Notes: generated by a model from the letters alone, not told the origin. A stretch of 64,000 nucleotides of DNA from Leptolyngbyaceae cyanobacterium (GCA_036703985.1 DATNQN010000029.1:186001-250000), one strand, 5' to 3'. Counted from the stretch's first letter, positions 1 through 8,959 are shown. Translations and numbers: made by a program.

Positions 1-329
1 GTGCGGTTACGATTATCTGTCAGTGCTTCGATGATAATGGCCACTCCACCTGGGCCATAACCTTCGTAGCGGATATCTTCCCAGTTGTCATCGGGGCCAA
101 GTTTACCAGCACCTTTTGCGATCGCTCTTTCAATATTTTCATTAGGTATACCAGCTGCCTTTGCTTTTTCGATCGCCGTCCGCAGTTGGAAATTGCCATC
201 AGGATCTGGTATTCCCATCCGTGCAGCCACGATCATTTGCCGGGATAACTTGGCGAAAACTTTTCCCTTGACAGCATCCACTCTTTCCTTCTGCCGCTTG
301 ATGTTCGCCCACTTACTATGTCCAGCCAT
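1..329 (-). CDS. YebC/PmpR family DNA-binding regulator (partial)
   Basis: The reverse strand encodes the amino-terminal ~109 residues of a YebC/TACO1 family protein; the gene runs off the left edge of the window. It starts [14 protein letters not shown], the near-invariant start of the family, and continues through an arginine/lysine-rich helix and a '[22 protein letters not shown]' type segment. Family members bind DNA as transcriptional regulators, and some help ribosomes translate polyproline stretches; the sequence does not say which applies here. It is transcribed divergently from the bicarbonate transporter genes. The family assignment is secure, the precise role is not. Confidence 0.93.
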   Translation of the reverse strand, partial: MAGHSKWANIKRQKERVDAVKGKVFAKLSRQMIVAARMGIPDPDGNFQLRTAIEKAKAAGIPNENIERAIAKGAGKLGPDDNWEDIRYEGYGPGGVAIIIEALTDNRNR

Positions 330-432
330 AGACCCAATTTAGTCAATCAATAGAACTCAGGTTATAGATCTTTCTTAGCACAGGCTTTCCGGGTGGGGAG
401 AACTGGATGTTTTTACCTTCCAGTTCTCGTTC

Positions 433-447
433 CCAGGTTTAACCTGG
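433..447. repeat. CCAGGTT-t-AACCTGG dispersed palindrome
   Basis: This is a perfect 7-bp inverted repeat with a one-base centre, flanked by TTC and GAA. A longer relative (stem CTCCCAGGTT/AACCTGGGAG) occurs at 21038-21058 in another gene-free, repeat-rich stretch, so this is a dispersed palindrome and not a terminator tied to one gene. Confidence 0.6.
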
Positions 448-751
448 AAATGAAAGACAGAGGCTCCAGCTTTTTGGTAAAATATGTAAGAAGGCAAATT
501 TCTAATATCCATAGATTTAATCAAATAGTAAAAATAAATTTTTATTGATATTACTAATTATCTTCTATTGGGTCTGTCCGATGGTTATGATAAATTCCCA
601 TTTATCTTATTGTTTAATATTTATTTACAATACAGATATAGAACAATTACTTATAGACACGATTTAAGATTTAATTTAAATTTGATGGGAACGGATAGAC
701 AAAAACTCAAGGAAACAGGGTAAGCTTACATTTAAGCAAATAAAATACTAG

Positions 752-764
752 TTACCCGCCTTAA
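752..764 (+). promoter_or_regulatory. Candidate CmpR-type site TTA-N7-TAA
   Basis: The sequence is TTACCCGCCTTAA, a TTA-N7-TAA element about 220 bases upstream of the cmpA start codon. CmpR, the LysR-type activator of the low-CO2 bicarbonate transporter, is known to use TTA-N7/8-TAA sites. Such a short pattern can occur by chance in AT-rich DNA, so this is only a candidate. Confidence 0.35.
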
Positions 765-981
765 GTACAGAGTTATTCCAAAACTCCAACTTTTGCTAAC
801 AACCTAAAAAGGTTGAGAAGCTGTATTAGCTAGCTGAATCCAGTTAGTACTGGGGGCTTACTAGTAATTTTTAGCGATTTTTTCAACAATTAACAAAAGT
901 TTGAGCCGACATTAAAAATGACGGTTCACAACTTTTATTATCCGGAAAAAACCAGCAAATCAAAGCGCAGGAGGAGACTTT

Positions 982-2352
982 ATGTCCGAATTTTCAAGCA
1001 GACTTTCTCGACGGAAATTTATCATTACGGCTGGCGTGTCGGCAGCGAGTTCCGTGTTGCTAAAAGGATGCTTGGGAAACCCACCAGAACCGACTTCTAG
1101 TAATACTAATCAAGCTACTCCTACAGCTGTTCCTGCGGTGAACGTTAATCCAGGAGAAGCACCGGAAACTACCAAAATAAAACTGGGTTATGTTCCCATC
1201 GTAGAAGCTGCACCTTTGGTGATTGCAGTGGAAAAAGGTTTCTTTGCCAAATATGGCATGACCGAGGTGGAAATATCCAAACAAGCTAACTGGGGTTCGG
1301 CAAGAGATAACGTAGAAATCGGTTCCGCAGCTGGTGGTATAGATGGCGGACAGTGGCAAATGCCGATGCCGCATTTGATTTCCGAAGGCATCATTACCAA
1401 AGGAAATCAGAAAATCCCCATGTACCTGTTAGCCCAGTTAAATACTCAGGGGAATGGAATTGCGATCGCGGGTAAGCATCAAGGCAAAAATATCGGCTTG
1501 GATCTCAAATCAGCACGAGACTATATTTTGGGATTAAAATCATCGGGAACTCCCTTTAAAGCCGCTTACACATTTCCCAAAGTTAACCAAGATTTTTGGA
1601 TTCGCTATTGGTTTGCCGCAGGTGGCATTGACCCCGATAAAGATGTCAACTTGTTAGCAGTTCCCGCCGCCCAAACCGTCGCCAACATGAAAACTGGTAC
1701 GATGGATGCCTTCAGTACTGGTGACCCTTGGCCATACCGAATCGTCGCCGATAATATTGGCTTTTTAGCAGCATTAACCGCAGACATTTGGCAATTCCAC
1801 CCAGAAGAATATTTGGCAATTCGGGCTGATTGGGTAGACAAACATCCCAAAGCAACTAAAGCTTTATTAAAAGGATTGATGGCAGCGCAACAGTGGTGCG
1901 ACCAACCGCAAAATCGGGATGAATTATCTGCTATTGTCTCTAAAGCGGCTTACTTCAACGTACCGCCTACGGTATTAGCTCCACCTTATAAAGGTTTGTA
2001 CAAAATGGGGGATAACAAACCGGAGGTCAATGACAAAAACAAGGGAACGCTTTATTGGAAAGATGGCTTAGGTAACGTTTCTTATCCTTATAAGAGCCAC
2101 GATTTGTGGTTCATCACGGAAAGCGTTCGCTGGGGTTTCTTGCCACCAGACACGATGGCTAATGCCAAGGCAATTATCGATAAAGTGAACCGTCAAGATT
2201 TGTGGATAGAAGCAGCTAAAGAAGCAGGAATTCCGGCTGCCGATATTCCTACCAGTACTTCCAGAGGAATTGAAAAATTCTTTGACGGTAAACAATTCGA
2301 TCCGGAAAATCCAGAAGCTTATTTAAAGAGTCTGGAAATTAAGCGGGCTTAG
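982..2352 (+). CDS. cmpA: Bicarbonate ABC transporter substrate-binding lipoprotein CmpA
   Basis: This 456-residue protein is a periplasmic solute receptor of the NrtA/CmpA family. It begins with a twin-arginine-like SRRKF (9-13) and a lipobox-like LLKGC with Cys30, so it is probably a membrane-anchored lipoprotein. CmpA rather than the nitrate receptor NrtA is indicated by the binding-pocket segment [12 protein letters not shown]: Glu276 stands where NrtA has the nitrate-contacting Lys and where CmpA has a calcium/bicarbonate-linked Glu. The segments [13 protein letters not shown] (118-130) and [14 protein letters not shown] (242-255) also read as CmpA. GGAGGAG precedes the start. It is the first gene of cmpABCD, expected to be induced by low CO2. 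Confidence 0.9.
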   Translation: MSEFSSRLSRRKFIITAGVSAASSVLLKGCLGNPPEPTSSNTNQATPTAVPAVNVNPGEAPETTKIKLGYVPIVEAAPLVIAVEKGFFAKYGMTEVEISKQANWGSARDNVEIGSAAGGIDGGQWQMPMPHLISEGIITKGNQKIPMYLLAQLNTQGNGIAIAGKHQGKNIGLDLKSARDYILGLKSSGTPFKAAYTFPKVNQDFWIRYWFAAGGIDPDKDVNLLAVPAAQTVANMKTGTMDAFSTGDPWPYRIVADNIGFLAALTADIWQFHPEEYLAIRADWVDKHPKATKALLKGLMAAQQWCDQPQNRDELSAIVSKAAYFNVPPTVLAPPYKGLYKMGDNKPEVNDKNKGTLYWKDGLGNVSYPYKSHDLWFITESVRWGFLPPDTMANAKAIIDKVNRQDLWIEAAKEAGIPAADIPTSTSRGIEKFFDGKQFDPENPEAYLKSLEIKRA

Positions 2353-2362
2353 GGTTTAATTA

Positions 2363-2403
2363 AAAGTCATTTGTCGTTGGTTTGTAGTAAGACAAATGAC
2401 TTT
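2363..2403. repeat. Stem-loop between cmpA and cmpB
   Basis: A perfect 13-bp inverted repeat, AAAGTCATTTGTC (2363-2375) and GACAAATGACTTT (2391-2403), encloses a 15-base loop just after the cmpA stop. The arms are made of the GTCATTTG unit that is repeated in other gaps. In an operon this position could stabilise cmpA mRNA or attenuate read-through, giving more receptor than permease. There is no long U-run, so a full terminator is unlikely. Confidence 0.6.
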
Positions 2404-2466
2404 CAAAGAAACAACAGTTGAGGACTGTTATTAATAGTTTACACTACTCAAATAGGAGATGGAAAA

Positions 2467-3312
2467 ATGACAGCAGTCAGAAATAGAAAAAAAGGATTTG
2501 ACCCCATAGAATCGATTACTGATTTTTGGAAAAAACAATCAAAAAATATAATTCCGCCCATCATTGCACTTTTAATTTTTCTGACCATTTGGCAAATTTT
2601 GGCTAGTATTGGTATCACCAAACTACCGGGGCCGTTGGAAATATTTACTAACGAACGGACTCGCATTTATTTGATGTATCCATTTTTCGATCGCGGTGGC
2701 ATCGATAAGGGTTTGTTTTGGCAGACATGGGAAAGTTTAAAGCGGGTATTTATTGGCTACTCCTTAGCAGCAATTGTAGGTATTAGCACCGGAATTTTGA
2801 TCGGTACAAATCCGACGATCAATAAAGCGTTAGACCCCTTGTTCCAATTCTTAAGAACCGTACCGCCTCTGGCTTGGGTGCCGATCGCATTAGCTGCTTT
2901 GCAACAAAACGCCCCCGCTGCTTTGTTCGTAATTTTCATCACCGCAATTTGGCCGATTTTAATCAATACCGCAGTAGGAGTACAACAAATTCCCCAGGAT
3001 TACATCAACGTTCGTCGCGTACTTCGCCTTTCCAGACAGAAGTTTTTCATCAAGATTTTGTTACCCTCTGCTTTACCTTACATTTTCACTGGTTTGAGAA
3101 TTGCGATCGGTTTGGCTTGGTTGGCAATTATCGCTGCGGAAATCGTGATGTCGGGTATTGTGGGAATTGGCTTTTTCATCTGGGATGCTTATCAGAATAA
3201 CTACATCAGCGATATCATTTTGGCGCTGGTTTATATCGGTGCAGTTGGTTTGTTACTCGACCGAGGAATGGCTTACTTGCAAAACTTGATCGTACCTGAA
3301 GAGCAAAAGTAA
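2467..3312 (+). CDS. cmpB: Bicarbonate ABC transporter permease CmpB
   Basis: This 281-residue inner-membrane permease belongs to the NrtB/CmpB/SsuC branch. It has about six hydrophobic segments and a typical ABC-permease EAA-like loop: the region around residues 170-215 (QQIPQDYINVRRVLRLSRQK, then LLPSALPYIFTGLRIAIGLAW) contacts the ATPases. An AGGAGAT ribosome binding site lies 8 bases before the ATG. Together with CmpA, CmpC and CmpD it forms the BCT1 high-affinity HCO3- importer of the carbon-concentrating mechanism. The bicarbonate assignment is inherited from cmpA; the permease alone would not separate it from NrtB. Confidence 0.88.
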   Translation: MTAVRNRKKGFDPIESITDFWKKQSKNIIPPIIALLIFLTIWQILASIGITKLPGPLEIFTNERTRIYLMYPFFDRGGIDKGLFWQTWESLKRVFIGYSLAAIVGISTGILIGTNPTINKALDPLFQFLRTVPPLAWVPIALAALQQNAPAALFVIFITAIWPILINTAVGVQQIPQDYINVRRVLRLSRQKFFIKILLPSALPYIFTGLRIAIGLAWLAIIAAEIVMSGIVGIGFFIWDAYQNNYISDIILALVYIGAVGLLLDRGMAYLQNLIVPEEQK

Positions 3313-3328
3313 AAAATGGTGATTGAGC

Positions 3329-3384
3329 TTCTTGCAAAAGTAATAGAATTTGATAATTAAAGATTCAATTTACTTTTGCAAGAA
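3329..3384. repeat. Stem-loop between cmpB and cmpC
   Basis: A 15-bp perfect inverted repeat, TTCTTGCAAAAGTAA (3329-3343) and TTACTTTTGCAAGAA (3370-3384), lies just after cmpB and is followed by CTCTATTTTTG. It may partly terminate or stabilise the transcript. The rest of the 279-base gap (to 3591) holds 'ATTAACGCAGATTAACGCAGATAAG' type direct repeats at about 3480-3520 and single-arm ACCAATGACAAAT repeats just before cmpC. Confidence 0.55.
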
Positions 3385-3591
3385 CTCTATTTTTGATGTC
3401 GATGACAAATAATATTAAGTCCAGTCGCATGGTTTTTCGGAAATTGTCTGTGGGAATATTCGGTTAATCTTTTTACCGCAGATGTAAGAGGATTAACGCA
3501 GATTAACGCAGATAAGAAAAGGATTTATTTTGATAATCGATGCTACTGGACATGATATGACCAATGACAAATCACAAAGGACGAATGACCA

Positions 3592-5601
3592 ATGAGCGTA
3601 TTTGTTGCTGTTGACCAAATCGAAAAAGTTTTTAATTTAACCGGAGGAGGCAAATACATTGCCCTCAAAGGAATTGACTTAGAAATCAAAAAAGGTGAGT
3701 TTATTTCTTTGATCGGTCACTCCGGTTGCGGTAAATCCACTTTATTAAATATGATTGCTGGTTTGGATTTACCAACTGATGGGATAGTCACTCTGGAAGG
3801 GGAAAGAATTGATGGCCCCGGCCCGGAACGGATGGTGGTATTTCAAAACTATTCTCTATTGCCTTGGTTAACTGTGAGAGAAAATATTAGTTTGGCAGTA
3901 GAGGAAGTGTTGAGTCATTTGTCGAAAAGCGAACAACGCAGCATTGTCGAAGAACATATCGATATGGTGGGGTTGCGTCCTCACGCTGAGAAATTACCCA
4001 ATCGTTTATCGGGGGGTCAAAAACAAAGAGTTGCGATCGCGCGCGCTTTAGCGATTCGTCCCAAATTACTACTATTAGATGAACCCTTCGGCGCGTTGGA
4101 TGCTTTGACACGGGGCAATTTGCAAGAGAAATTAATGCAAATTTGCGAAGAACACGAAGTTACCGCCGTGATGGTAACTCACGATGTTGATGAAGCGGTG
4201 TTGTTATCCGATCGCATCGTGATGCTAACCAATGGCCCAGAATCGAAAATCGGTCAAATCCTCGATGTAGATATTCCCCGTCCTCGCAAGCGGATGGAAG
4301 TAGTCAGTCATCCTAACTACTACGTTTTGCGAAGCGAGATGATTTACTTCCTCAATCAGCAGAAACGGATCAAAAAAATTCGGGCGAGAAAAACTGGTGC
4401 GATCGCCCGTCACGGCCTAGAAAAAGTTAATCTAGAAATCGGGTTCGTTCCCCTCACTGCTTGTGCGCCACTTGCAGTTGCCAAAGAAAAAGACTTCTTC
4501 AAAAAACATGGTTTAGATGAAGTCAGCTTAGTGCGGGAAACCAGTTGGCGCGGTATCGTCGATGGCATGGTGGGTGGATATTTAGATGCAGCGCAAATGC
4601 CATCGGGAATGCCAATTTGGTTAACTTTAGGCGGACACGATCGCGATAACCAACCCCTACCAATGGTTAGCGCCCTCACCATGACGCGCAACGGTAACGC
4701 TATTACCCTGTGCAAACGCTTCTACGACCAAGGGATTTACACTTTAGCAGATTTCAAAAAAATGCTGCTGAAATCTCCCGAACAACAGCACAGAATGGGT
4801 ATCGTACATCCCTCTTCCATGCACAATATGCTGTTGCGATACTGGTTAGCAGCCGGTGGCATCGATCCCGATCGCGATGTTAACTTGCAAAACATCCCCC
4901 CTGCACAGATGGTAGTGGATTTGCAAGCGGGAAGTATCGATGGTTTCTGCGTCGGCGAACCTTGGAATTACCGCGCTGCAATGGAAGGAGTTGGTTTTAC
5001 CATTGCAACTGACTTAGAAATTTGGCAGGGACACCCAGGCAAAGTTCTCGGCGTTCGAGAAGACTGGGCTGCTGCTTATCCTAATACCCACATCGCTTTA
5101 GTTAAAGCTTTATTAGAAGCTTGCCAATATTGCGCCGATCCCAACAATCAGTACGAAGTGCGTCAGATTTTGGCAGGACGGGAATATGTCAGTACCAATC
5201 CCACTTACATTCAATTGGGAGATCCCGACCCTTCTAGCTGTAGTTTAGATCAGCCAATGCGGGAATACGCCCATCACATCTTCTTTGGCGATGGCGCAAA
5301 CCGCCCCAGCCGCACCGAACATTTGTGGCAAATGGCACAAATGGCGCGTTGGGGTGATGTTCCCTTCCCCAGAAATTGGTTGGAAATTTTAGAAAGAGTT
5401 GTCCGGGTAGGCGTCTTCAGTACGGCGGCGCGAGAACTCGGCGTTTTAGATATGAAATACAATCGTGGTACGATTCAGCTATTTGATGGCAGCACTTTTA
5501 ATGCTGAAGACCCGATTTCTTATCTCAACAGTTTGGAAATTAAACGTGATTTCACGATGGCGGAAATCGCGATCGATTCCAGAACAATCAAAGCGGCTTA
5601 A
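3592..5601 (+). CDS. cmpC: Bicarbonate ABC transporter ATPase fused to a receptor-like domain, CmpC
   Basis: The 669 residues hold two modules. Residues ~1-260 are an ABC ATPase with Walker A GHSGCGKST, signature LSGGQKQR, Walker B LLLLDEP and a switch His in THDVDEA. Residues ~280-660 are homologous to CmpA itself ([53 protein letters not shown]). This fused regulatory domain is the hallmark of NrtC and CmpC; it senses cytoplasmic substrate, and in NrtC it mediates ammonium inhibition. It follows cmpB after a 279-base, repeat-filled gap. No strong ribosome binding site is visible before the ATG, which lies inside a repeat unit. Confidence 0.9.
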   Translation: MSVFVAVDQIEKVFNLTGGGKYIALKGIDLEIKKGEFISLIGHSGCGKSTLLNMIAGLDLPTDGIVTLEGERIDGPGPERMVVFQNYSLLPWLTVRENISLAVEEVLSHLSKSEQRSIVEEHIDMVGLRPHAEKLPNRLSGGQKQRVAIARALAIRPKLLLLDEPFGALDALTRGNLQEKLMQICEEHEVTAVMVTHDVDEAVLLSDRIVMLTNGPESKIGQILDVDIPRPRKRMEVVSHPNYYVLRSEMIYFLNQQKRIKKIRARKTGAIARHGLEKVNLEIGFVPLTACAPLAVAKEKDFFKKHGLDEVSLVRETSWRGIVDGMVGGYLDAAQMPSGMPIWLTLGGHDRDNQPLPMVSALTMTRNGNAITLCKRFYDQGIYTLADFKKMLLKSPEQQHRMGIVHPSSMHNMLLRYWLAAGGIDPDRDVNLQNIPPAQMVVDLQAGSIDGFCVGEPWNYRAAMEGVGFTIATDLEIWQGHPGKVLGVREDWAAAYPNTHIALVKALLEACQYCADPNNQYEVRQILAGREYVSTNPTYIQLGDPDPSSCSLDQPMREYAHHIFFGDGANRPSRTEHLWQMAQMARWGDVPFPRNWLEILERVVRVGVFSTAARELGVLDMKYNRGTIQLFDGSTFNAEDPISYLNSLEIKRDFTMAEIAIDSRTIKAA

Positions 5602-5604
5602 TTA

Positions 5605-5690
5605 GTCATTTGTCATTTGTCATTTGTCATTGGTCATTGGTCATTTATTTCTTACCAATGACCAATAACCAATAACCAATAACCAACAAC
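5605..5690. repeat. Short tandem repeats forming a long imperfect hairpin (cmpC-cmpD gap)
   Basis: Four to five direct copies of GTCATTT/GTCATTG on the left face four copies of ACCAATA/ACCAATG on the right. The two arms are largely complementary around a short centre (about 5648-5655). The repeats fill the whole gap between cmpC and cmpD. The same heptamer family occurs at 2363-2403, 3540-3590 and 34514-34637, so it is a dispersed short-tandem-repeat family. Confidence 0.75.
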
Positions 5691-5694
5691 GAAT

Positions 5695-6552
5695 ATGCAA
5701 TCTAAAACTATCTCTTCTACCGACAAAACCCGAAAGCTATCTACATCCTCGAAATACCGGGAACCGTATGTAGTGATTGACAAAGTTTCCAAAGTTTATC
5801 CCACAGCCCAAGGGCCATACACGGTATTAAAAGATGTCAATCTGACTGTTTATGAAGGTGAATTCATCTGCGTGATCGGTCACTCTGGTTGCGGTAAATC
5901 GACTCTGCTGAACATGGTTTCTGGTTTTGCGAAACCCAGTGGTGGTACGGTGTTATTGGAAGGGCAACCGATCGGCGAACCTGGGCCCGATCGCATGGTG
6001 GTATTCCAAAACTATGCTTTGCTGCCTTGGTTGACGGTATTTGAGAATGTTTATTTAGCGATCGATTCCGTTTCCCCTGAGAAATCGGAACCGGAAAAAA
6101 GAGCGATCGCCAGAGAACATTTGGCAATGGTGGGACTAACGGAAGCAATGGAGAAAAAGCCCACCCAAATTTCCGGCGGGATGAAACAACGGGTTTCGAT
6201 CGCCCGCGCGTTGGCAATTCGTCCGAAAGTGTTGATTTTAGACGAACCTTTCGGCGCTTTGGATGCGATTACCAAAGAAGAATTGCAAGAAGAATTGCTG
6301 AAAATTTGGACGGATCATCGCTGCACGGTGTTGATGATTACTCACGATATCGATGAAGCTTTGTTTTTAGCCGATCGGTTGGTGATGATGACCAATGGCC
6401 CTGCTGCTAACATTGGGGAAGTCATGCAAATTCCTTTCCCTCGTCCGCGCGATCGAGCCCAAATCATGGAAGATCCCGAATACTACAATTTGCGAAACTA
6501 TGCACTAGATTACTTGTTCCGTCGATTTGCTCACGATGCGGATGAGGAGTAA
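5695..6552 (+). CDS. cmpD: Bicarbonate ABC transporter ATPase CmpD
   Basis: This 285-residue ABC ATPase has Walker A GHSGCGKST, a signature given as ISGGMKQR, Walker B VLILDEP and THDIDEA. It is close to the ATPase half of CmpC but lacks the receptor-like extension, exactly as NrtD/CmpD differ from NrtC/CmpC. It pairs with CmpC to energise bicarbonate import. It is the last gene of the operon and is followed by a convincing hairpin terminator at 6575-6619. The first ~20 residues (Ser/Thr/Lys-rich) are variable, and no clear ribosome binding site precedes the start. Confidence 0.88.
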   Translation: MQSKTISSTDKTRKLSTSSKYREPYVVIDKVSKVYPTAQGPYTVLKDVNLTVYEGEFICVIGHSGCGKSTLLNMVSGFAKPSGGTVLLEGQPIGEPGPDRMVVFQNYALLPWLTVFENVYLAIDSVSPEKSEPEKRAIAREHLAMVGLTEAMEKKPTQISGGMKQRVSIARALAIRPKVLILDEPFGALDAITKEELQEELLKIWTDHRCTVLMITHDIDEALFLADRLVMMTNGPAANIGEVMQIPFPRPRDRAQIMEDPEYYNLRNYALDYLFRRFAHDADEE

Positions 6553-6574
6553 TTTTTTTATCGCAGATGTCCAA

Positions 6575-6626
6575 AGATAAACGCAGATGAACGCAGTTAA
6601 TAAATATCTGCGTTTATCTGCATTTT
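6575..6626 (+). terminator. Terminator of the cmpABCD operon
   Basis: A perfect 14-bp stem, AGATAAACGCAGAT (6575-6588) and ATCTGCGTTTATCT (6606-6619), is followed by GCATTTTTG. It lies 22 bases after the cmpD stop. The stem uses the same ACGCAGAT unit found in the cmpB-cmpC gap. Its distal half overlaps the 3' end of the truncated beta-lactamase on the other strand. Confidence 0.75.
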
Positions 6627-7138
6627 TGTTTGTTGTTTAACAGGACATCACAAGCTGTTCCATCACTTTCAGATACCATATATTCCAACAGTTCAGCTAG
6701 GCTCAGTTCCACCCCTTGCGGATACTTGTCTCGAATCGGGCTGTGCTGAAGGTTGGAGACAAAATCGCTTATCTTAACACTAACCCGCCGATCTAGGCTC
6801 AACTTTCCTCGATCGACTTGAGCCAATACAGCCATACCAATGGGAAACTTGTAAACACTTTGCATTGGAAATTGCTGATTACCATTCAAAGTAACTCTCG
6901 CCCCGGTTTCTAGTACTGTAGCTGTAACCCCAACACGCCCTTGCGCGGTATGAGATATTTGTTCAATTTGATTGCCTAATTTGTTATTCGCATTAGATGC
7001 CACAACCTTTTCTAGTGCATTTGTCTGGCTGTCTTGGTTTTCCGCTTTGTTGATGGAATTGCTGCTCGTGCAACCAATAGTCAGTAAAGAGAAACAAAAT
7101 ACACAAAACCAAACGTTTTTAATGGTTGCTCGAATCAT
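6614..7138 (-). pseudogene. Class A beta-lactamase, 3'-truncated remnant
   Basis: The 174-residue reading frame is the front half of a class A serine beta-lactamase. It has a lipobox LTIGC (Cys23), the catalytic SVYK (Ser94-Lys97) and an SDG motif (158-160) in the place of the usual SDN loop, followed by TACDVLL. Family members are about 290 residues; here everything after the SDG loop is missing, including the general-base Glu and the KTG motif. The last residues (NNKQKCR) are read from the terminator and repeat sequence of cmpD, so a deletion joined the gene to that repeat. It should be inactive as an enzyme. Confidence 0.85.
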
Positions 7139-7476
7139 AAAACCTGAATTGGATCGGGGAACAGGCTAGAGCTACACTTGGCAATTATCAGATTTCGCAC
7201 TTCAAAAAATTTTATGATTTTCTATTTATTCTAAAGATGGTAGAAAACTCCAAATCCGCTCCGCAGATCCCATAAAGCCGTCGAACTATGTTTTCTAAAT
7301 TTGCTGAAGCATTACCGAAACACATTCATCCGATAACGAGAAGAATTCACTCCAGCTATAGTCCTAGTTTCAGTAAGTATGTTAGTTAAGAATTATAACT
7401 TTGAATAACTAAAAAAGTACGCTATATTTAGTAAATTTGCTTAATAAATTTCACCGACCCCTAATATACAATCCCA
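7139..7476. other. Gap between bla remnant and traX-like gene
   Basis: These 338 bases lie between two divergent genes and should hold both promoters. The DNA is AT-rich. I see no further gene, RNA or clear operator in it. Confidence 0.5.
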
Positions 7477-8160
7477 ATGCTGACAAGTTTTCACATCAAA
7501 ATTTTAGCCGCTATCTCAATGGTAATCGACCATATCGGATATGTATTTTTTCCTAAATTATTAATATTCAGAATCATCGGCAGATTGAGTTTTCCTCTGT
7601 TTGCTTGGTTAATCGGGGAAGGAGAAAAGCATACTAAAAATTTTAATATGTATGTAGCTAGGCTAATTGGTTTGGGAATTATCAGCCAACCACTTTACTA
7701 TTTATTATTCGATCTTTGGCGTCCCAATATTTTAGCAGCATTAGCTCTCGGTTTGCTAGCCATCAGATTAGATAAAATAACCGATTTGAAAATTGGATTT
7801 ACGTTACTTTTCGCAGGAATAGCCCAATTGATTAACGCCGAATCAGGAGCTTATGGAGTATTACTTATAGTTTTCTTATCTAAATTTGAAGCTAAAAGCG
7901 TTCGTTGGTGGATTGCTTGGATTGTATTTAATTTGATTTGCGTACTACCCTTAGCTATTGAGTCTTTAGAACAAAGCTATCAGTTTTTTGCCGTTCTTGC
8001 TCCTTTATTTCTTTTACAATGGAAAGGGGAACCGGGTTTAAAAACAAAGTGGTTTTACCTTTTCTACCCGCTTCACTTGGCTATTCTTTGGGGAATCCAA
8101 TTCTCAATTAACAAAGGGTATTATTTACTGCCAGTAAACGTGACACCTTGGATAAAATAA
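7477..8160 (+). CDS. TraX family membrane protein
   Basis: This 227-residue protein starts MLTSFHIKILAAISMVIDHIG, with the family's conserved 'K-x-IA-x-x-(S/T)M-x-(I/V)DH' pattern, then RIIGRLSFPLFAWLIGEG. It has about seven hydrophobic segments and no signal peptide beyond the first membrane helix. TraX acetylates F pilin in F plasmids, but chromosomal cyanobacterial and Firmicute relatives are unlinked to conjugation and their substrate is unknown; they may be membrane acyltransferases. No conjugation genes are nearby. Its 3' end overlaps the convergent permease gene by 40 bases. Confidence 0.85.
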   Translation: MLTSFHIKILAAISMVIDHIGYVFFPKLLIFRIIGRLSFPLFAWLIGEGEKHTKNFNMYVARLIGLGIISQPLYYLLFDLWRPNILAALALGLLAIRLDKITDLKIGFTLLFAGIAQLINAESGAYGVLLIVFLSKFEAKSVRWWIAWIVFNLICVLPLAIESLEQSYQFFAVLAPLFLLQWKGEPGLKTKWFYLFYPLHLAILWGIQFSINKGYYLLPVNVTPWIK

Positions 8161-8945
8161 CGATTGAAAAAGGCATAAATTGCTAGGGCAGGCAAAGTGA
8201 ATACCATCGAGGCTGCCATAATATAATTCCAATAACTGATGTATTGTCCTTTAAAAGCATTCAATCCCAAAGGTAAAGTAAACATTTCGGGATCGGACAA
8301 TATCAACAATGGCATTAAAAAATTGTTCCACGCACCCATAAAAATAAATATGGTTTGCGCTGCCAAAGCAGGTTTAGCCAAAGGTAAAACAATTTGCAGA
8401 AAAGTTTCCCATCGACTTAATCCATCCAGTGCAGCAGCTTCTTCTAACTCTTTGGGGAAATTAATAAAAAATTGCCGCATCATAAAAATAAACGTGGCAT
8501 TTACCGCACCGGGTATAATTAACCCCTGGTAAGAATTCAGCCATCCCAGATATTTTAAAATCAAAAAACTGGGAATCAGGGTTACTTGTCCCGGCACCAT
8601 CAACACTGCTAAAATCAAGAAAAACCAAAATCTACTTCCCGGAAATCGAATTCTTGCCAAAGCATATCCCGCCATCGAGTTAAATAATAAATTTAACCCA
8701 GTTACGCAAATCGCTACAAATACGCTGTTAAATAACCAACGTCCGAACAAAGCTTGTTGGGTAAAAATCGTTTTGTAATTATTCAGCGTAAAATCTTTGG
8801 GTATGAAATTCATCCCGCCGCTAACTATTTCTGACAGTGGTTTGAAAGAAGCGGAAAGCGCCCAAGCAAATGGCACGAAGGTGATAATAGCATATAAGAT
8901 TAATAAGCTATAAAGACCTATTTTAAACCAACGATATTGACTCAT
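8121..8945 (-). CDS. Carbohydrate ABC transporter permease (MalG type)
   Basis: This 274-residue permease has six hydrophobic segments and the ATPase-docking EAA loop EEAAALDGLSRWETFLQIVLPLAKPAL at about 180-206. It is the third gene of a reverse-strand unit: receptor (9925-11193), MalF-like permease (9012-9896), then this gene. The receptor-permease-permease order without an ATPase resembles cyanobacterial GgtBCD, which imports glucosylglycerol, sucrose or trehalose, but the substrate cannot be read from the sequence. Its 3' end overlaps the convergent TraX-like gene by 40 bases. Confidence 0.88.
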   Translation of the reverse strand: MSQYRWFKIGLYSLLILYAIITFVPFAWALSASFKPLSEIVSGGMNFIPKDFTLNNYKTIFTQQALFGRWLFNSVFVAICVTGLNLLFNSMAGYALARIRFPGSRFWFFLILAVLMVPGQVTLIPSFLILKYLGWLNSYQGLIIPGAVNATFIFMMRQFFINFPKELEEAAALDGLSRWETFLQIVLPLAKPALAAQTIFIFMGAWNNFLMPLLILSDPEMFTLPLGLNAFKGQYISYWNYIMAASMVFTLPALAIYAFFNRYFIQGVTFTGSK

Positions 8946-8959
8946 ATTATCTCCCGTTT

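Larger units (their letters stand above)
330..981. promoter_or_regulatory. Long divergent intergenic region upstream of cmpA
   Basis: No gene is seen in these 652 bases. They separate the yebC-like gene from cmpA and are very AT-rich. A TTA-N7-TAA element lies at 752-764; this is the half-site pattern known for the LysR-type regulator CmpR on cmp promoters. A near-match to an NtcA box (GTA ... TAC, but with 9 instead of 8 central bases) lies at 847-861. A dispersed palindrome sits at 433-447. The cmpA ribosome binding site is a strong GGAGGAG at about 969-976. No cmpR gene is next door in this window. Confidence 0.5.

Noticed and set aside
847-861. NtcA box upstream of cmpA
   Set aside because: The GTA and TAC halves are nine bases apart and not eight, so it does not fit the consensus.
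5605-5690. Possible CRISPR array
   Set aside because: Repeat units are only seven bases and adjoin each other without unique spacers; the two arms are complementary, so these are short tandem repeats.
982-6552. Reading the operon as nitrate transporter nrtABCD
   Set aside because: Gene layout is identical for both systems, but the first receptor has HPEEYLAI with Glu276 where nitrate receptors have Lys, and its other landmarks match CmpA. No nitrate or nitrite reductase gene accompanies it.
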